From assembly GCA_017463445.1 (NCBI GenBank), contig JAFTPF010000088.1, positions 1 to 33,775 on the forward strand: a DNA stretch of 33,775 bases, given 5' to 3'. This DNA is from Clostridia bacterium. Its GTDB lineage: Bacteria; Bacillota; Clostridia; Oscillospirales; CAG-272. Position 1 is the first letter of the stretch, and each line of letters begins with the position of its first letter. The notes beneath the pieces were generated by a model, which worked only from the letters and a program-made list of their open reading frames with translations, was not told the origin of the DNA and searched no databases. A program made the position numbers and the translations under genes. This document shows positions 21,660 through 29,174 of the stretch, piece by piece.

Positions 21660-22373
21660 ATGCTCATCGACCTCCACGCTCATTCCTCCGGCATCAGCCA
21701 TTGCTGCCGCATCCCCTACGATGCCGTGATCCGCATCGCTCTGGACACGGGGCTGGATGGTATCGTGCTGACTAACCATTATCAAAAATCCTACGTCACC
21801 GACGGCGACTATGCCGCCTTTGCCCACCGTTATACCGAGGAATTCCGCCGTGCCAAGGCATACGGCGACTCGGTGGGCTGTAAGGTCTTTTTCGGCGCAG
21901 AAGTCACCATGGAAAAGCATGACGGCGCGCATCTGCTCCTCTACGGCATCGACGAGCGCTTCATCGAGGAAAATCCCACCCTCTTCGACCTGACCCAGGA
22001 GGAGCTGTACCGCATGGTAAAGGCGATCGGCGGCACGCTGGTGCAGGCGCACCCCTATCGCAAGAAGAAGCACCTCTTGGACGTCCGCTTTCTGGACGGC
22101 GTAGAGGTGAACTGCCATCCTCTTTACGGCAAGTCCGATTTCGCGGACATGGTGGAAATTGCTACCGAAAACGGGCTGATCCTCACCTGTGGCGGCGACT
22201 ATCACGCCGACACCTACCGCCCGCAGTGCGGCACTTATCTCCCCGACGATCTGCGGGACGGTGTGGAGATCGGACGCTATCTCTTGGGCGCGGACGAGGT
22301 AAAACTCTGTATCCATGAGCCGAATACGGCGGAGCCCTACGATTATCTCTACGTCCACCCCGCGGTCAAATAA
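21660..22373 (+). CDS. PHP-domain phosphoesterase
   Basis: The product has 237 residues. PHP metal motifs are in order: DLHAHSS (His6, His8), TNH (His40), GAE (Glu81), HLLLYG (His91), QAHPYR (His131) and GGDYHAD (Asp180, His182). It is expected to be a trinuclear-metal phosphoesterase; the substrate (nucleotide, sugar phosphate or histidinol-phosphate-like) cannot be decided. The ATG at 21660 has AAAGGAG 8-9 bases upstream and starts in the usual MLIDLHAH position. It lies directly behind the GH78-like gene, suggesting a link to sugar metabolism. Confidence 0.92.
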   Translation: MLIDLHAHSSGISHCCRIPYDAVIRIALDTGLDGIVLTNHYQKSYVTDGDYAAFAHRYTEEFRRAKAYGDSVGCKVFFGAEVTMEKHDGAHLLLYGIDERFIEENPTLFDLTQEELYRMVKAIGGTLVQAHPYRKKKHLLDVRFLDGVEVNCHPLYGKSDFADMVEIATENGLILTCGGDYHADTYRPQCGTYLPDDLRDGVEIGRYLLGADEVKLCIHEPNTAEPYDYLYVHPAVK

Positions 22374-22411
22374 ACCAAGACACGCTACGATAGACGAACG
22401 GAGGGAATCTC

Positions 22412-22690
22412 ATGGAACAGAACAATAAATCAAAGCACACTCTCAAGAAATTTCTTGTCGGACTGCTGGATGTGCTGGGCGAGATCGTGCTCTTTCTCAT
22501 CTGCTTTGGGGCAGGTTTCGGCTTCTTCTACCTGCTGGGTGGGAGCGAGCTTGCAGATCGCGCCACGGAATCTGAATTCATTGTCCTCATCGGTATCGCT
22601 GTTATCGCCTTCATCGTCTTGATCGGGTGCGCATTGGCGTATTGTACAAAGAGGATAATTCGGTTTTTGATCAAGAAATTAAAAAAATAA
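22412..22690 (+). CDS. Small two-helix membrane protein
   Basis: The product has 92 residues. Two hydrophobic segments (about 19-43 and 56-79) are framed by a Lys-rich N-terminus (MEQNNKSKHTLKK) and a strongly basic C-terminus (RIIRFLIKKLKK). GGAGGGAA precedes the ATG. No family is recognised. It is 16 bases before the next gene. Confidence 0.75.
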   Translation: MEQNNKSKHTLKKFLVGLLDVLGEIVLFLICFGAGFGFFYLLGGSELADRATESEFIVLIGIAVIAFIVLIGCALAYCTKRIIRFLIKKLKK

Positions 22691-22706
22691 GAACGAGGAA
22701 GCCCCT

Positions 22707-23879
22707 ATGACCCACACCCCTTGCCCCCTATACAAAAAGTGTAGCGGCTGTCAGCTCCAAAATCTGCCCTACGAGGAGCAGCTGCATCTCAAACAAGCCC
22801 GTCTAATCCGCCTGCTGGGTCGCTTCGGGCATATCGAGGAGATCATCCCCATGGAGGATCCCACCCACTACCGAAATAAGGTTCAGTCCGCCTTTTGTAT
22901 GAAGAGCGGACGGCTCACCGCGGGCATTTATCAATCCGCCACCCGCAGGATCGTGGAGGTTCCCGCCTCTATGCAGGACGGCTGTATGCTGGAAGACCCC
23001 GCCGCCACCCGCATCGTGCAGACCATCTGCGCCCTTGCGCCCTCCTTTAAGCTAAAGCCCTACGATCTTGTCACCGGTAGAGGTTTTTTGCGCCACGTTC
23101 TGGTGCGACACGGCTTTCAAAGCGGTCAGGTGATGGTGGTGCTGGTTACCGCCCCTGGAGATTTCCCCTCCTGCCGCTCCTTTGTGAACGAGCTCTGTCG
23201 GCGCCATCCCGAGATCACCACGGTCGTGTGGAATGTCAATCCCACGAGCACTCCTCTGTTTCTCGGCAGCGAGAGCAAGACGCTGTTCGGCGAGGGCATC
23301 ATCACCGATACCCTGTGCGGACTGACCTTCCGCATCAGCCCCCGGTCGTTTTATCAGGTCAACCCCGTCCAGACCGAGATTTTGTACAACACCGCCCGCC
23401 GCTTCGCCCGCCTTACCGGAGGTGAGCGGCTCATCGACGCCTACTGCGGCACCGGCACCATCGGGCTGACTATGGCAAGCCGCCCCGGTGTGGTGGGTGC
23501 GAAGGAGGTCATCGGCGTGGAGCTAAACCGCGAAGCGGTGCAGGATGCCCGTGACAACGCCCGCCGAAACGGAGTGGAGACCGCACAATTCTACGCCGCC
23601 GATGCGGGAGAGTTTATGAAGGAGCTTGCCGCACGCGGCAAGAGTGCAGACGTGGTAGTCACCGATCCGCCCCGCGCGGGGTGCAGCAGAGAGTTCCTGC
23701 AAAGCCTCCTTACCCTTGCCCCGAAGCGGGTGGTCTACGTCTCCTGTAACCCCGAAACCTTAGCGCGGGATCTGGGCACGCTCACGAGAGGCGGGTATCG
23801 GGTACGGAAGATCCAGCCGGTGGATCTGTTCCCCTTTACCGAGCATTGCGAGGTCGTGGTACTGATGTCTCAAACCTAG
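22707..23879 (+). CDS. TRAM-less 23S rRNA (uracil-5-)-methyltransferase, RlmCD/RlmD type
   Basis: The product has 390 residues. It begins directly with the iron-sulphur motif (CPLYKKCSGCQLQ), lacking the TRAM domain of the paralogue at 16365. Methyltransferase motifs are DAYCGTGTIGL, TDPPRAGC and YVSCNPETLARDL with the catalytic Cys. Paralogues of this kind often divide the 23S uracil sites between them. GAGGAAG lies 6 bases before the ATG. The gene ends with TAG, an intact use of that codon as stop in this genome. Confidence 0.95.
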   Translation: MTHTPCPLYKKCSGCQLQNLPYEEQLHLKQARLIRLLGRFGHIEEIIPMEDPTHYRNKVQSAFCMKSGRLTAGIYQSATRRIVEVPASMQDGCMLEDPAATRIVQTICALAPSFKLKPYDLVTGRGFLRHVLVRHGFQSGQVMVVLVTAPGDFPSCRSFVNELCRRHPEITTVVWNVNPTSTPLFLGSESKTLFGEGIITDTLCGLTFRISPRSFYQVNPVQTEILYNTARRFARLTGGERLIDAYCGTGTIGLTMASRPGVVGAKEVIGVELNREAVQDARDNARRNGVETAQFYAADAGEFMKELAARGKSADVVVTDPPRAGCSREFLQSLLTLAPKRVVYVSCNPETLARDLGTLTRGGYRVRKIQPVDLFPFTEHCEVVVLMSQT

Positions 23880-23957
23880 GAAAAGTGTATAGATAAGATG
23901 TAAATAGGAAAATACGTATAACCCTTGTAAAAACAGAAAAGAGAAAGGAAGAAAAAG

Positions 23958-25082
23958 ATGAGTATATTTTCATCAATATTCGGAAAAAAGGATAACAATG
24001 TAAAAGTAATTGTATCTACCCCAGGGCTTGAAAAAGCATTCCCTGTAGATACTTCCAAATTACATTTAAAAGGAACGCCAGATGTGAATGGCTTGTATCC
24101 TTCGGAACTGGTTATGCTTGCTGTTGCAGAGAAGTATAATACTATGGAGACAAATTTCCCCAGCTACTTTATGAATAATTATGAGATTGCCAATCCTGCA
24201 AAGATGCTAAAAAATCTCCAGTCAAAAGGCTATATTGAGGTTGGAAGTTCAAAGGATTCATTAGGCAATTTCAAGTTGCCTGAACTCAAAGAAATTGCAA
24301 CTTTTTTAGGTATTACTGTAAAAGGGAAAAAGGCGGATATCATTTCACGGCTATCAGAAGTTGAGGAAGAACACCTTGCACAGTTTGTAAAAGAACGCAA
24401 TTGGAAACTTACGGATAGTGGTCAAGAGGCGTTAAAGGCTAATCCGTACATTCAGTATTTCTTAGAAAAGCATCCTTACAATGTTGCAGAGGTTGGTATC
24501 GATATATGGACTGTAAACAAAGAATTTGTAAAGAACCCGAAGCGCCCCTTTAGAGATATAATTTATAAACAGCTTAATGACCGAATGAATAATGCTTCTA
24601 TCGCATTGCAGAAGGATCCTGCCCGTGGCAGTTCGAATTCTTACCAGTATTGTGAATGCTATCGACTGATGAGTTTATTTGTCGAGGAAGAAGGGAAGTC
24701 CTATATCAATGCTGCGGATTTGTATTTCCAGTACATCTTTAAGCGTATCAATATCCATGCTGGGATACAACTTCTCATGAACTACAGCCTATTTAAGAAT
24801 GATAAGAAATACCAGAACGAAATGGTTGAACGCTATTATGACGATATACAGCTTTATCCATTCCATAAAACAGAGCTGTTGCGCCTTATTGATGAACTTG
24901 GCATAGATGGTGGGGCGGTCAGAGAAGCGCTAATTACATCTTTTAAAAGAGCCAAGGATACTGGAATAATGACTGAAAACGAGATCGCTGATTTTGTTAT
25001 TCTAGAACTGAATGGTGAAAGTGATAAATCTAGAGATTTAGCTGATAAACTGGTCAAAAAAGCTATCAAGAGAATTAGATGA
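23958..25082 (+). CDS. SAP-domain protein of unknown function
   Basis: The product has 374 residues. Residues about 106-133 (LPELKEIATFLGITVKGKKA then DIISRLSEV) form a SAP helix-extension-helix motif, a short nucleic-acid-binding module. The rest is helical with no enzyme signature; LVKKAIKRIR makes a basic end, and the N-terminus has an FGKKDNN phrase. Composition is clearly AT-rich compared with flanking genes, with codons such as AAA and ATA common, which suggests recent transfer. AAAGGAAG precedes the ATG. In accessory regions such proteins can be DNA-binding helpers of defence or phage systems, but no partner is visible here. Confidence 0.8.
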   Translation: MSIFSSIFGKKDNNVKVIVSTPGLEKAFPVDTSKLHLKGTPDVNGLYPSELVMLAVAEKYNTMETNFPSYFMNNYEIANPAKMLKNLQSKGYIEVGSSKDSLGNFKLPELKEIATFLGITVKGKKADIISRLSEVEEEHLAQFVKERNWKLTDSGQEALKANPYIQYFLEKHPYNVAEVGIDIWTVNKEFVKNPKRPFRDIIYKQLNDRMNNASIALQKDPARGSSNSYQYCECYRLMSLFVEEEGKSYINAADLYFQYIFKRINIHAGIQLLMNYSLFKNDKKYQNEMVERYYDDIQLYPFHKTELLRLIDELGIDGGAVREALITSFKRAKDTGIMTENEIADFVILELNGESDKSRDLADKLVKKAIKRIR

Positions 25083-25155
25083 TGCTGTGATCAACGCTAT
25101 AGGCTTTACGCGTGAGACCAAGCAAATAGCTTGAAATTGCTCTATTGTCCCAAGG

Positions 25156-25302
25156 CATTGCGAGTCCGTAGTTCGTCTTACGCATAACGCATAAGATTAT
25201 GTAGGGACCGGCCTCCCGGACGGTCCGTTGATAGAGCACAAACGGTGATTGCGGATCGTCGAGGACGCCGGTCCCTACCAAAAATGTGTTCAAAATCAAA
25301 AA
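25156..25302 (+). repeat. Modular repeat: CATTGCGAG box, GTAGGG palindrome, 17-nt block (copy 2)
   Basis: CATTGCGAG (25156-25164), then GTAGGGACCGG at 25201 opening a palindromic segment that closes with GGTCCCTAC at 25278, then GTGTTCAAAATCAAAAA (25286-25302). Spacing and order equal copy 1 at 19167-19310, although the palindrome interiors differ. Confidence 0.75.
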
Positions 25303-25324
25303 ATACCCCAATATTAGTCAGGGA

Positions 25325-25397
25325 GAAATGTAATTTTTGAGCAAAACTCAAAAGTTCATTTTACAGCAGTTTGGAATTACCTATCGAAAGGAGAAGC
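25325..25397 (+). repeat. Shared leader, copy 2
   Basis: AAATGTAAT, the TTTTGAG/CTCAAAA hairpin, TTTTACAGCAGTTTGG and TATCGAAAGGAG, the last giving the ribosome binding site. A frame from a TTG at 25337 reads SKTQKFILQQFGITYRKEK, nearly the same peptide as in copy 1, and here is out of frame with the following gene. Confidence 0.75.
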
Positions 25398-25400
25398 ACT

Positions 25401-26456
25401 TTGGAAAAAGAGGAAAAGAGCGTCATAGAAGCAATATCGGAAACTCTCGCACAAGCAATCGGAGACGAAAAGTTTACCCTTCCGCTTGCCGCGTGGCAAA
25501 CGAAAAGCCCCGCCTCCGACCGGATCAACGCGGCGTATGCCGAAGAAATAAAAGCCTACCGGAAGGCTCCTCCGTCACCGTGTAATAAAGCGACCTCGCT
25601 GAAACTGTTGAAGCGATTTGCGCGCAAGGATTTTCACGATTTTTGGACTGCTCCCGTTGCGGAATATCTTCCTGCCGTCAGCGAAGGGACGATGAAGCTC
25701 TGCGAAACCGTTTATCCGCACGACGAGGCGATCCGTTACGCCAAGGAATTGATTTCCACACTTTCACCGAAAGAATTGGCAAAGGATTTTCTCTACGGTG
25801 TGGCACATAACGCCCCCGAATACAGAACGGCACTTGCTTGCTATTACTATATCAAAAATCTGCCCGAGCACGAATTTGCAAAGAAGTGGGTAGGTCAAGC
25901 ACTTAATCAAGACGGTGAGTGGGTGGACAGATACAACGAGACCTGCTGCACGGTCTGCGGATACAGCCATACTGTCAGTACAGAGCTCAAAATGCAGTTT
26001 TGGCACATCAATATGGATATGGAATGCTTTTATTTTGACGGGCGAATGGGGCGCAGCTCTCTTAACACGGCAATTGTTTATTTAGAAGAATATAAAAAAC
26101 TGCCTCGCCCCAAGCATTCGTTGACAGATTACGAGTATTTCAAACAAATTATTGAAATCATTGAAAATACGCCGCAAAATATGACTTCGGGAAAGCTTCG
26201 CCGTGAGTTGAAGCAATCCGGGCTTCTCACAATGACGGTTGATCAAATAGAGGTTTTGATCAATACGCTTGGATATTTGGATATTCTTCACTCCGATGAT
26301 TCACACGGAATGGTTTTTGCACACACTTGTGAGAAAGATATACTTTATCCATTGAGTGACAGGGGTTATGCAGAGCATCCGGTAAACCGATGGACACGCA
26401 AATGCGGCATTGATTATAATAGCATTGCTACACTCTTTGATGGGATTTACGAATAA
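25401..26456 (+). CDS. Unknown protein with Cys-rich motif, in a cassette-like context
   Basis: The product has 351 residues. I choose the TTG at 25401 because AAAGGAG lies 7 bases upstream in the shared leader. The protein is soluble and mostly helical. A central ETCCTVCGYSHT motif (about residues 184-195) could hold a metal or disulphide. The C-terminal 100 residues (SGKLRRELKQSGLLTMTVDQ, IEVLINTLGYLDILHSDDSHG) resemble a winged-helix arrangement, which would suit DNA binding; this is inference. No family is recognised. The stop codon is part of the TAAAATAT tail shared with the gene ending at 19103. Confidence 0.75.
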   Translation: MEKEEKSVIEAISETLAQAIGDEKFTLPLAAWQTKSPASDRINAAYAEEIKAYRKAPPSPCNKATSLKLLKRFARKDFHDFWTAPVAEYLPAVSEGTMKLCETVYPHDEAIRYAKELISTLSPKELAKDFLYGVAHNAPEYRTALACYYYIKNLPEHEFAKKWVGQALNQDGEWVDRYNETCCTVCGYSHTVSTELKMQFWHINMDMECFYFDGRMGRSSLNTAIVYLEEYKKLPRPKHSLTDYEYFKQIIEIIENTPQNMTSGKLRRELKQSGLLTMTVDQIEVLINTLGYLDILHSDDSHGMVFAHTCEKDILYPLSDRGYAEHPVNRWTRKCGIDYNSIATLFDGIYE

Positions 26457-26490
26457 AATATCCCTTTTGTCGTTCCATCCCCGATTTTCA
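26454..26490 (+). repeat. Shared tail, second location
   Basis: TAAAATATCCCTTTTGTCGT and the following CCCC-ATTTTC words align with 19101-19136 after the stop of an unrelated gene, about 27 of 35 bases by eye. Confidence 0.55.
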
Positions 26491-26553
26491 CCGATTTTGC
26501 TCATTTTGGAGTTTTACCCATGAGGAAAGTTGTACTTATAAAGGAGAACCATT

Positions 26554-27294
26554 ATGACCGCTTTCTATCCTGCCCTGCGATACACCGACGAAAAGTCGGA
26601 TAAATTCTGGCGCGTAGAGATACTCGGCTGCGCCCTTGTCACCAACTGGGGCAAGGCGGGCACCAACGGCAAATACGCCCTCAAAGAGTTTGACTCCGAG
26701 GAGGAGTGCCGCAAGGAAGCCGAAAAACTCTTCCGCTCCAAGCTGAAGAAAGGCTATGCGGAGTGGAACGAGTTCGATCCCCTGGCGCACTTCTACTTCG
26801 ACGACGAGGAGTTCGGACTTCACCCCCTCACCGCCCATCCCCGCTTCCGACAGTATTTCACCGACGAGCTCTATTACGACTGCGCAGACGAGGAAGCTCC
26901 CTTCGGCAGTGACGAGGGCGCGGACGCGCTGGCAATGCTGGCGGAGATGCTCCGCAAAAAGCCGACGGTGAACTTCGCCGATCTTCCCCGCTGGCTGATG
27001 GACGACGAATGGGAGCTGGGCTATCTTCCTCCCGACGCCCCCTATGACGAGGAGGACGTGGAAACCTCTTACTATTCCGATCAGGTCACTCTCGCCTTCG
27101 CCTTCGGGCAGATCAAGATCACGGGGTCGATCGATCCCGATTTGGCAAGTCAGGCACTGGGCTCGCTGGAGCGAATGAAAAAGACCCACATACTTATGGG
27201 GCTGGATCAGTATAACAGCCCTCGGTTTATTCCGCTGATGGAGAGCGATCTGCGGCGTTTTGGGATTGCTACCAAGAAAGGAGATCACCTATGA
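26554..27294 (+). CDS. WGR-domain protein with YfeS-like region
   Basis: The product has 246 residues. The N-terminal WGR domain (about residues 15-70) shows FWRVEILGCALVTNWGKAGT and then FDSEEECRKEAEKLF. A second region (about 90-150) with HPRFRQYFTDELYYDCADEE, then PFGSDEGADALAMLAEMLR, resembles E. coli YfeS-type proteins. WGR domains bind nucleic acid ends or protein partners, as in PARP enzymes; no catalytic domain is present. AAGGAG precedes the ATG. Its stop overlaps the next start as ATGA, so the genes are coupled. Confidence 0.85.
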   Translation: MTAFYPALRYTDEKSDKFWRVEILGCALVTNWGKAGTNGKYALKEFDSEEECRKEAEKLFRSKLKKGYAEWNEFDPLAHFYFDDEEFGLHPLTAHPRFRQYFTDELYYDCADEEAPFGSDEGADALAMLAEMLRKKPTVNFADLPRWLMDDEWELGYLPPDAPYDEEDVETSYYSDQVTLAFAFGQIKITGSIDPDLASQALGSLERMKKTHILMGLDQYNSPRFIPLMESDLRRFGIATKKGDHL

Positions 27295-28235
27295 ATCTTA
27301 CCACAAAACTTATCCTGTTGCTTGCGGCAGGAATCGTACTGCTGGCAGGCGCCGTACTGTCTGTTTGGAAAGTGCAGACCATCCGTCGCCGTGTAAGTGA
27401 CGCGAAAGCCGAGCGGCAGCGTCTGAAAGAGCTGCGCCGCAAGGACAAGCCCGCCCTTCCCGACACCAATACACCTCCCGCTCTGCGGTATTTTGCCGTG
27501 GCAGCCATCCTTTGCGGACTGGTTTCGGTGGGTGCACTGGGCTACGGCGGCTATCTGGTCTATATCCACGCCGCTCCGCCCTCCGATTACGTGGCCACCG
27601 GCATCTTCATTGAAGAGAGCGGTTATCAGGACGAGCGGTTTACCGCCGACGGCGTAGTTTATGAAGCTCTGCCGCTGGAGTGCGACTACTACGTTTGTAT
27701 GGAGAAAAAGACCGCCGTCTTCTCCTACAAGCCCGATGGCTTTTTGAATGGCTACCTCTCCGGCAACTATTTTGCCATTGAGAACAGCCACGGCTTCGAC
27801 ATCGTCTGGAACGGACAGGATCGGCTCTTTGCGCCTGCCGATCAGGCAGCGGCGATTGTGGAGTTTTACCGCGCTGACCCGGACGCTTGGTATCTTCTCG
27901 ACTACGAGCAGGAGGACGAAAACGGCGATCCCGTCAAGGTACGCCTCTTCGATGAGGCGGTGACGGCAATCCGCGCTTATTCGGAGCTGGACGTCGCCAA
28001 ATTGGAGACCGCCACTGCTATCGCCGAGGACGGCTACGACACCGTGGAGGTGTGGGCACAGAGCGGTGACGGGATCGTGATCCTGAATGAGTGGTTCGTA
28101 GTGATCAAAGGGAAGGCGTATGTTTACATGAAATCCACTACTACCGAGCAGGATCAGGAGAAGATGACGCTGGCGATCCTCCCCGACGAGATCTCCGCTC
28201 CGCTGGCGGGGCTGGTGGAGGGAACCGACCAATGA
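27291..28235 (+). CDS. Membrane protein of unknown function, coupled to the WGR gene
   Basis: The product has 314 residues. A first helix (about 6-24) is followed by a basic cytoplasmic loop (RRRVSDAKAERQRLKELRRK) and a second helix (about 62-90). The remaining 220 residues are acidic, probably extracellular, and form alternating strands with aromatic residues (FIEESGYQDERFTADGVVYE). It overlaps its upstream neighbour by 4 bases and its downstream neighbour by 4 bases. AAAGGAG precedes the ATG. No family is recognised. Confidence 0.8.
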   Translation: MNLTTKLILLLAAGIVLLAGAVLSVWKVQTIRRRVSDAKAERQRLKELRRKDKPALPDTNTPPALRYFAVAAILCGLVSVGALGYGGYLVYIHAAPPSDYVATGIFIEESGYQDERFTADGVVYEALPLECDYYVCMEKKTAVFSYKPDGFLNGYLSGNYFAIENSHGFDIVWNGQDRLFAPADQAAAIVEFYRADPDAWYLLDYEQEDENGDPVKVRLFDEAVTAIRAYSELDVAKLETATAIAEDGYDTVEVWAQSGDGIVILNEWFVVIKGKAYVYMKSTTTEQDQEKMTLAILPDEISAPLAGLVEGTDQ

Positions 28236-29020
28236 AACGCACAATCATCCCCCACCCCGATCTCACCCGCTTCCCCGCCGAGCTTCGCTGGCTGATGGAG
28301 GGCGCGCCGCTCTACGACAGCAGCTGCTCCCCTGCTGCGGAGGTGATCTACATTGAGAAGGACGGCGGTTACTACCTCAAATCCTCCGCAGTCGGAGAAC
28401 TGAGGCGAGAGGCGGAGTTGACCCGCTTCTTCCACGAAAAGGGGCTTGCCACCGAGGTGCTGTGCTATCTGTCCGACGAAAAAGATTGGATGTTGACCCG
28501 CCGCGTGGCGGGAGAGGACTGCACCCACGCCGACTATCTCGCCGATCCCACGCGGCTGTGCGTCACCACCGCCGAGCTGCTTCGTACACTTCACGAGGTT
28601 CCACCTGACGGCTGTCCCGTCCCCGACCGCACGGCGGACTATCTGGCATCCGCAGAGGAAGGCTACCGCATCGGCCGCTACGACGCTTCCCTCTTCCCCG
28701 ACAATTGGGGCTACGCCTCGGCAGAAGAAGCCATCGGAGTGGTGCGACGGGAGGGGCATCTGCTCCGCGCCGACACCCTGCTCCACGGGGACTACTGCCT
28801 GCCCAACATTATGCTGGACGGATGGAGGTTCTCGGGCTTTATTGATCTGGGCAACGGCGGCGTGGGCGACCGCCACATCGACCTGTTCTGGGGAGCGTGG
28901 AGCTTGTTCTTCAATCTGAAGACCGATGCCTATCGCGACCGCTTCTTCGACGCCTACGGCAGAGACAAGATCGAGCCCGACCTGCTGCGGATAGTCGCCG
29001 CGGCGGAGGTGTTTGGATAA
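28232..29020 (+). CDS. APH-family phosphotransferase (aminoglycoside 3'-type kinase fold)
   Basis: The product has 262 residues, normal for APH(3')-like enzymes. Kinase-like marks: ATP-site Lys50 in GGYYLK, Glu61 in the following helix, the catalytic loop HGDYCLPNIM (His185, Asp187, Asn192), metal-binding Asp205 in GFIDLG, and a following DRHIDLF. The closest pattern is APH(3'), which phosphorylates aminoglycosides such as kanamycin, but remote homologues act on other small molecules, so resistance should not be assumed. It is translationally coupled to the membrane protein gene (ATGA), with GGAGGG upstream. Its transcript ends at the hairpin at 29025. Confidence 0.88.
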   Translation: MKRTIIPHPDLTRFPAELRWLMEGAPLYDSSCSPAAEVIYIEKDGGYYLKSSAVGELRREAELTRFFHEKGLATEVLCYLSDEKDWMLTRRVAGEDCTHADYLADPTRLCVTTAELLRTLHEVPPDGCPVPDRTADYLASAEEGYRIGRYDASLFPDNWGYASAEEAIGVVRREGHLLRADTLLHGDYCLPNIMLDGWRFSGFIDLGNGGVGDRHIDLFWGAWSLFFNLKTDAYRDRFFDAYGRDKIEPDLLRIVAAAEVFG

Positions 29021-29024
29021 GATT

Positions 29025-29055
29025 AAGGGAACCTTTTTGAAAAAAAGGTTCCCTT
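29025..29055 (-). repeat. GGGAAC hairpin, copy E, terminator of the APH operon
   Basis: AAGGGAACCTTTTT and its complement pair around a short loop directly after the APH stop codon. Read on the minus strand it is preceded by the CAGAAGTTTGGGGAGGG lead, as in the other copies. It mirrors copy B, giving the gap an overall palindromic layout. Confidence 0.75.
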
Positions 29056-29098
29056 GACCCTCCCCAAACTTCTGATAAATAATTTACACCAATTTGGG

Positions 29099-29174
29099 AC
29101 GGCAAGTATTTGCCGTTCTTTTATAGAAGTTTTTGAGGGTTTCTAAGGGAACTTTTTTCAAAAAGTTCCCTTAG
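29099..29174 (+). repeat. Double-hairpin dispersed element, copy B, terminator of the metallopeptidase gene
   Basis: Hairpin 1 is ACGGCAA-gta-TTTGCCGT (29099-29116). After a TATAGAAGTTTTTGAGGG lead, hairpin 2 pairs CTAAGGGAACTTTTT (29143 onward) with its complement ending at 29174. The TAA stop codon of the minus-strand gene lies inside the right arm of hairpin 2 (29171-29173). Confidence 0.8.

Larger units (their letters stand above)
25083..25400. other. Non-coding gap with modular leader
   Basis: About 320 bases without a gene. It begins with unassigned AT-rich sequence and a tandem ACGCATA pair near 25180, then holds the modular repeat (25156-25302), and ends with the shared leader and the ribosome binding site of the next gene. 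No consensus promoter was clear. Confidence 0.6.

Noticed and set aside
28232..29020. Calling the kinase an aminoglycoside resistance gene
   Set aside because: The motifs show the fold and family only; substrate and resistance cannot be read from the sequence.
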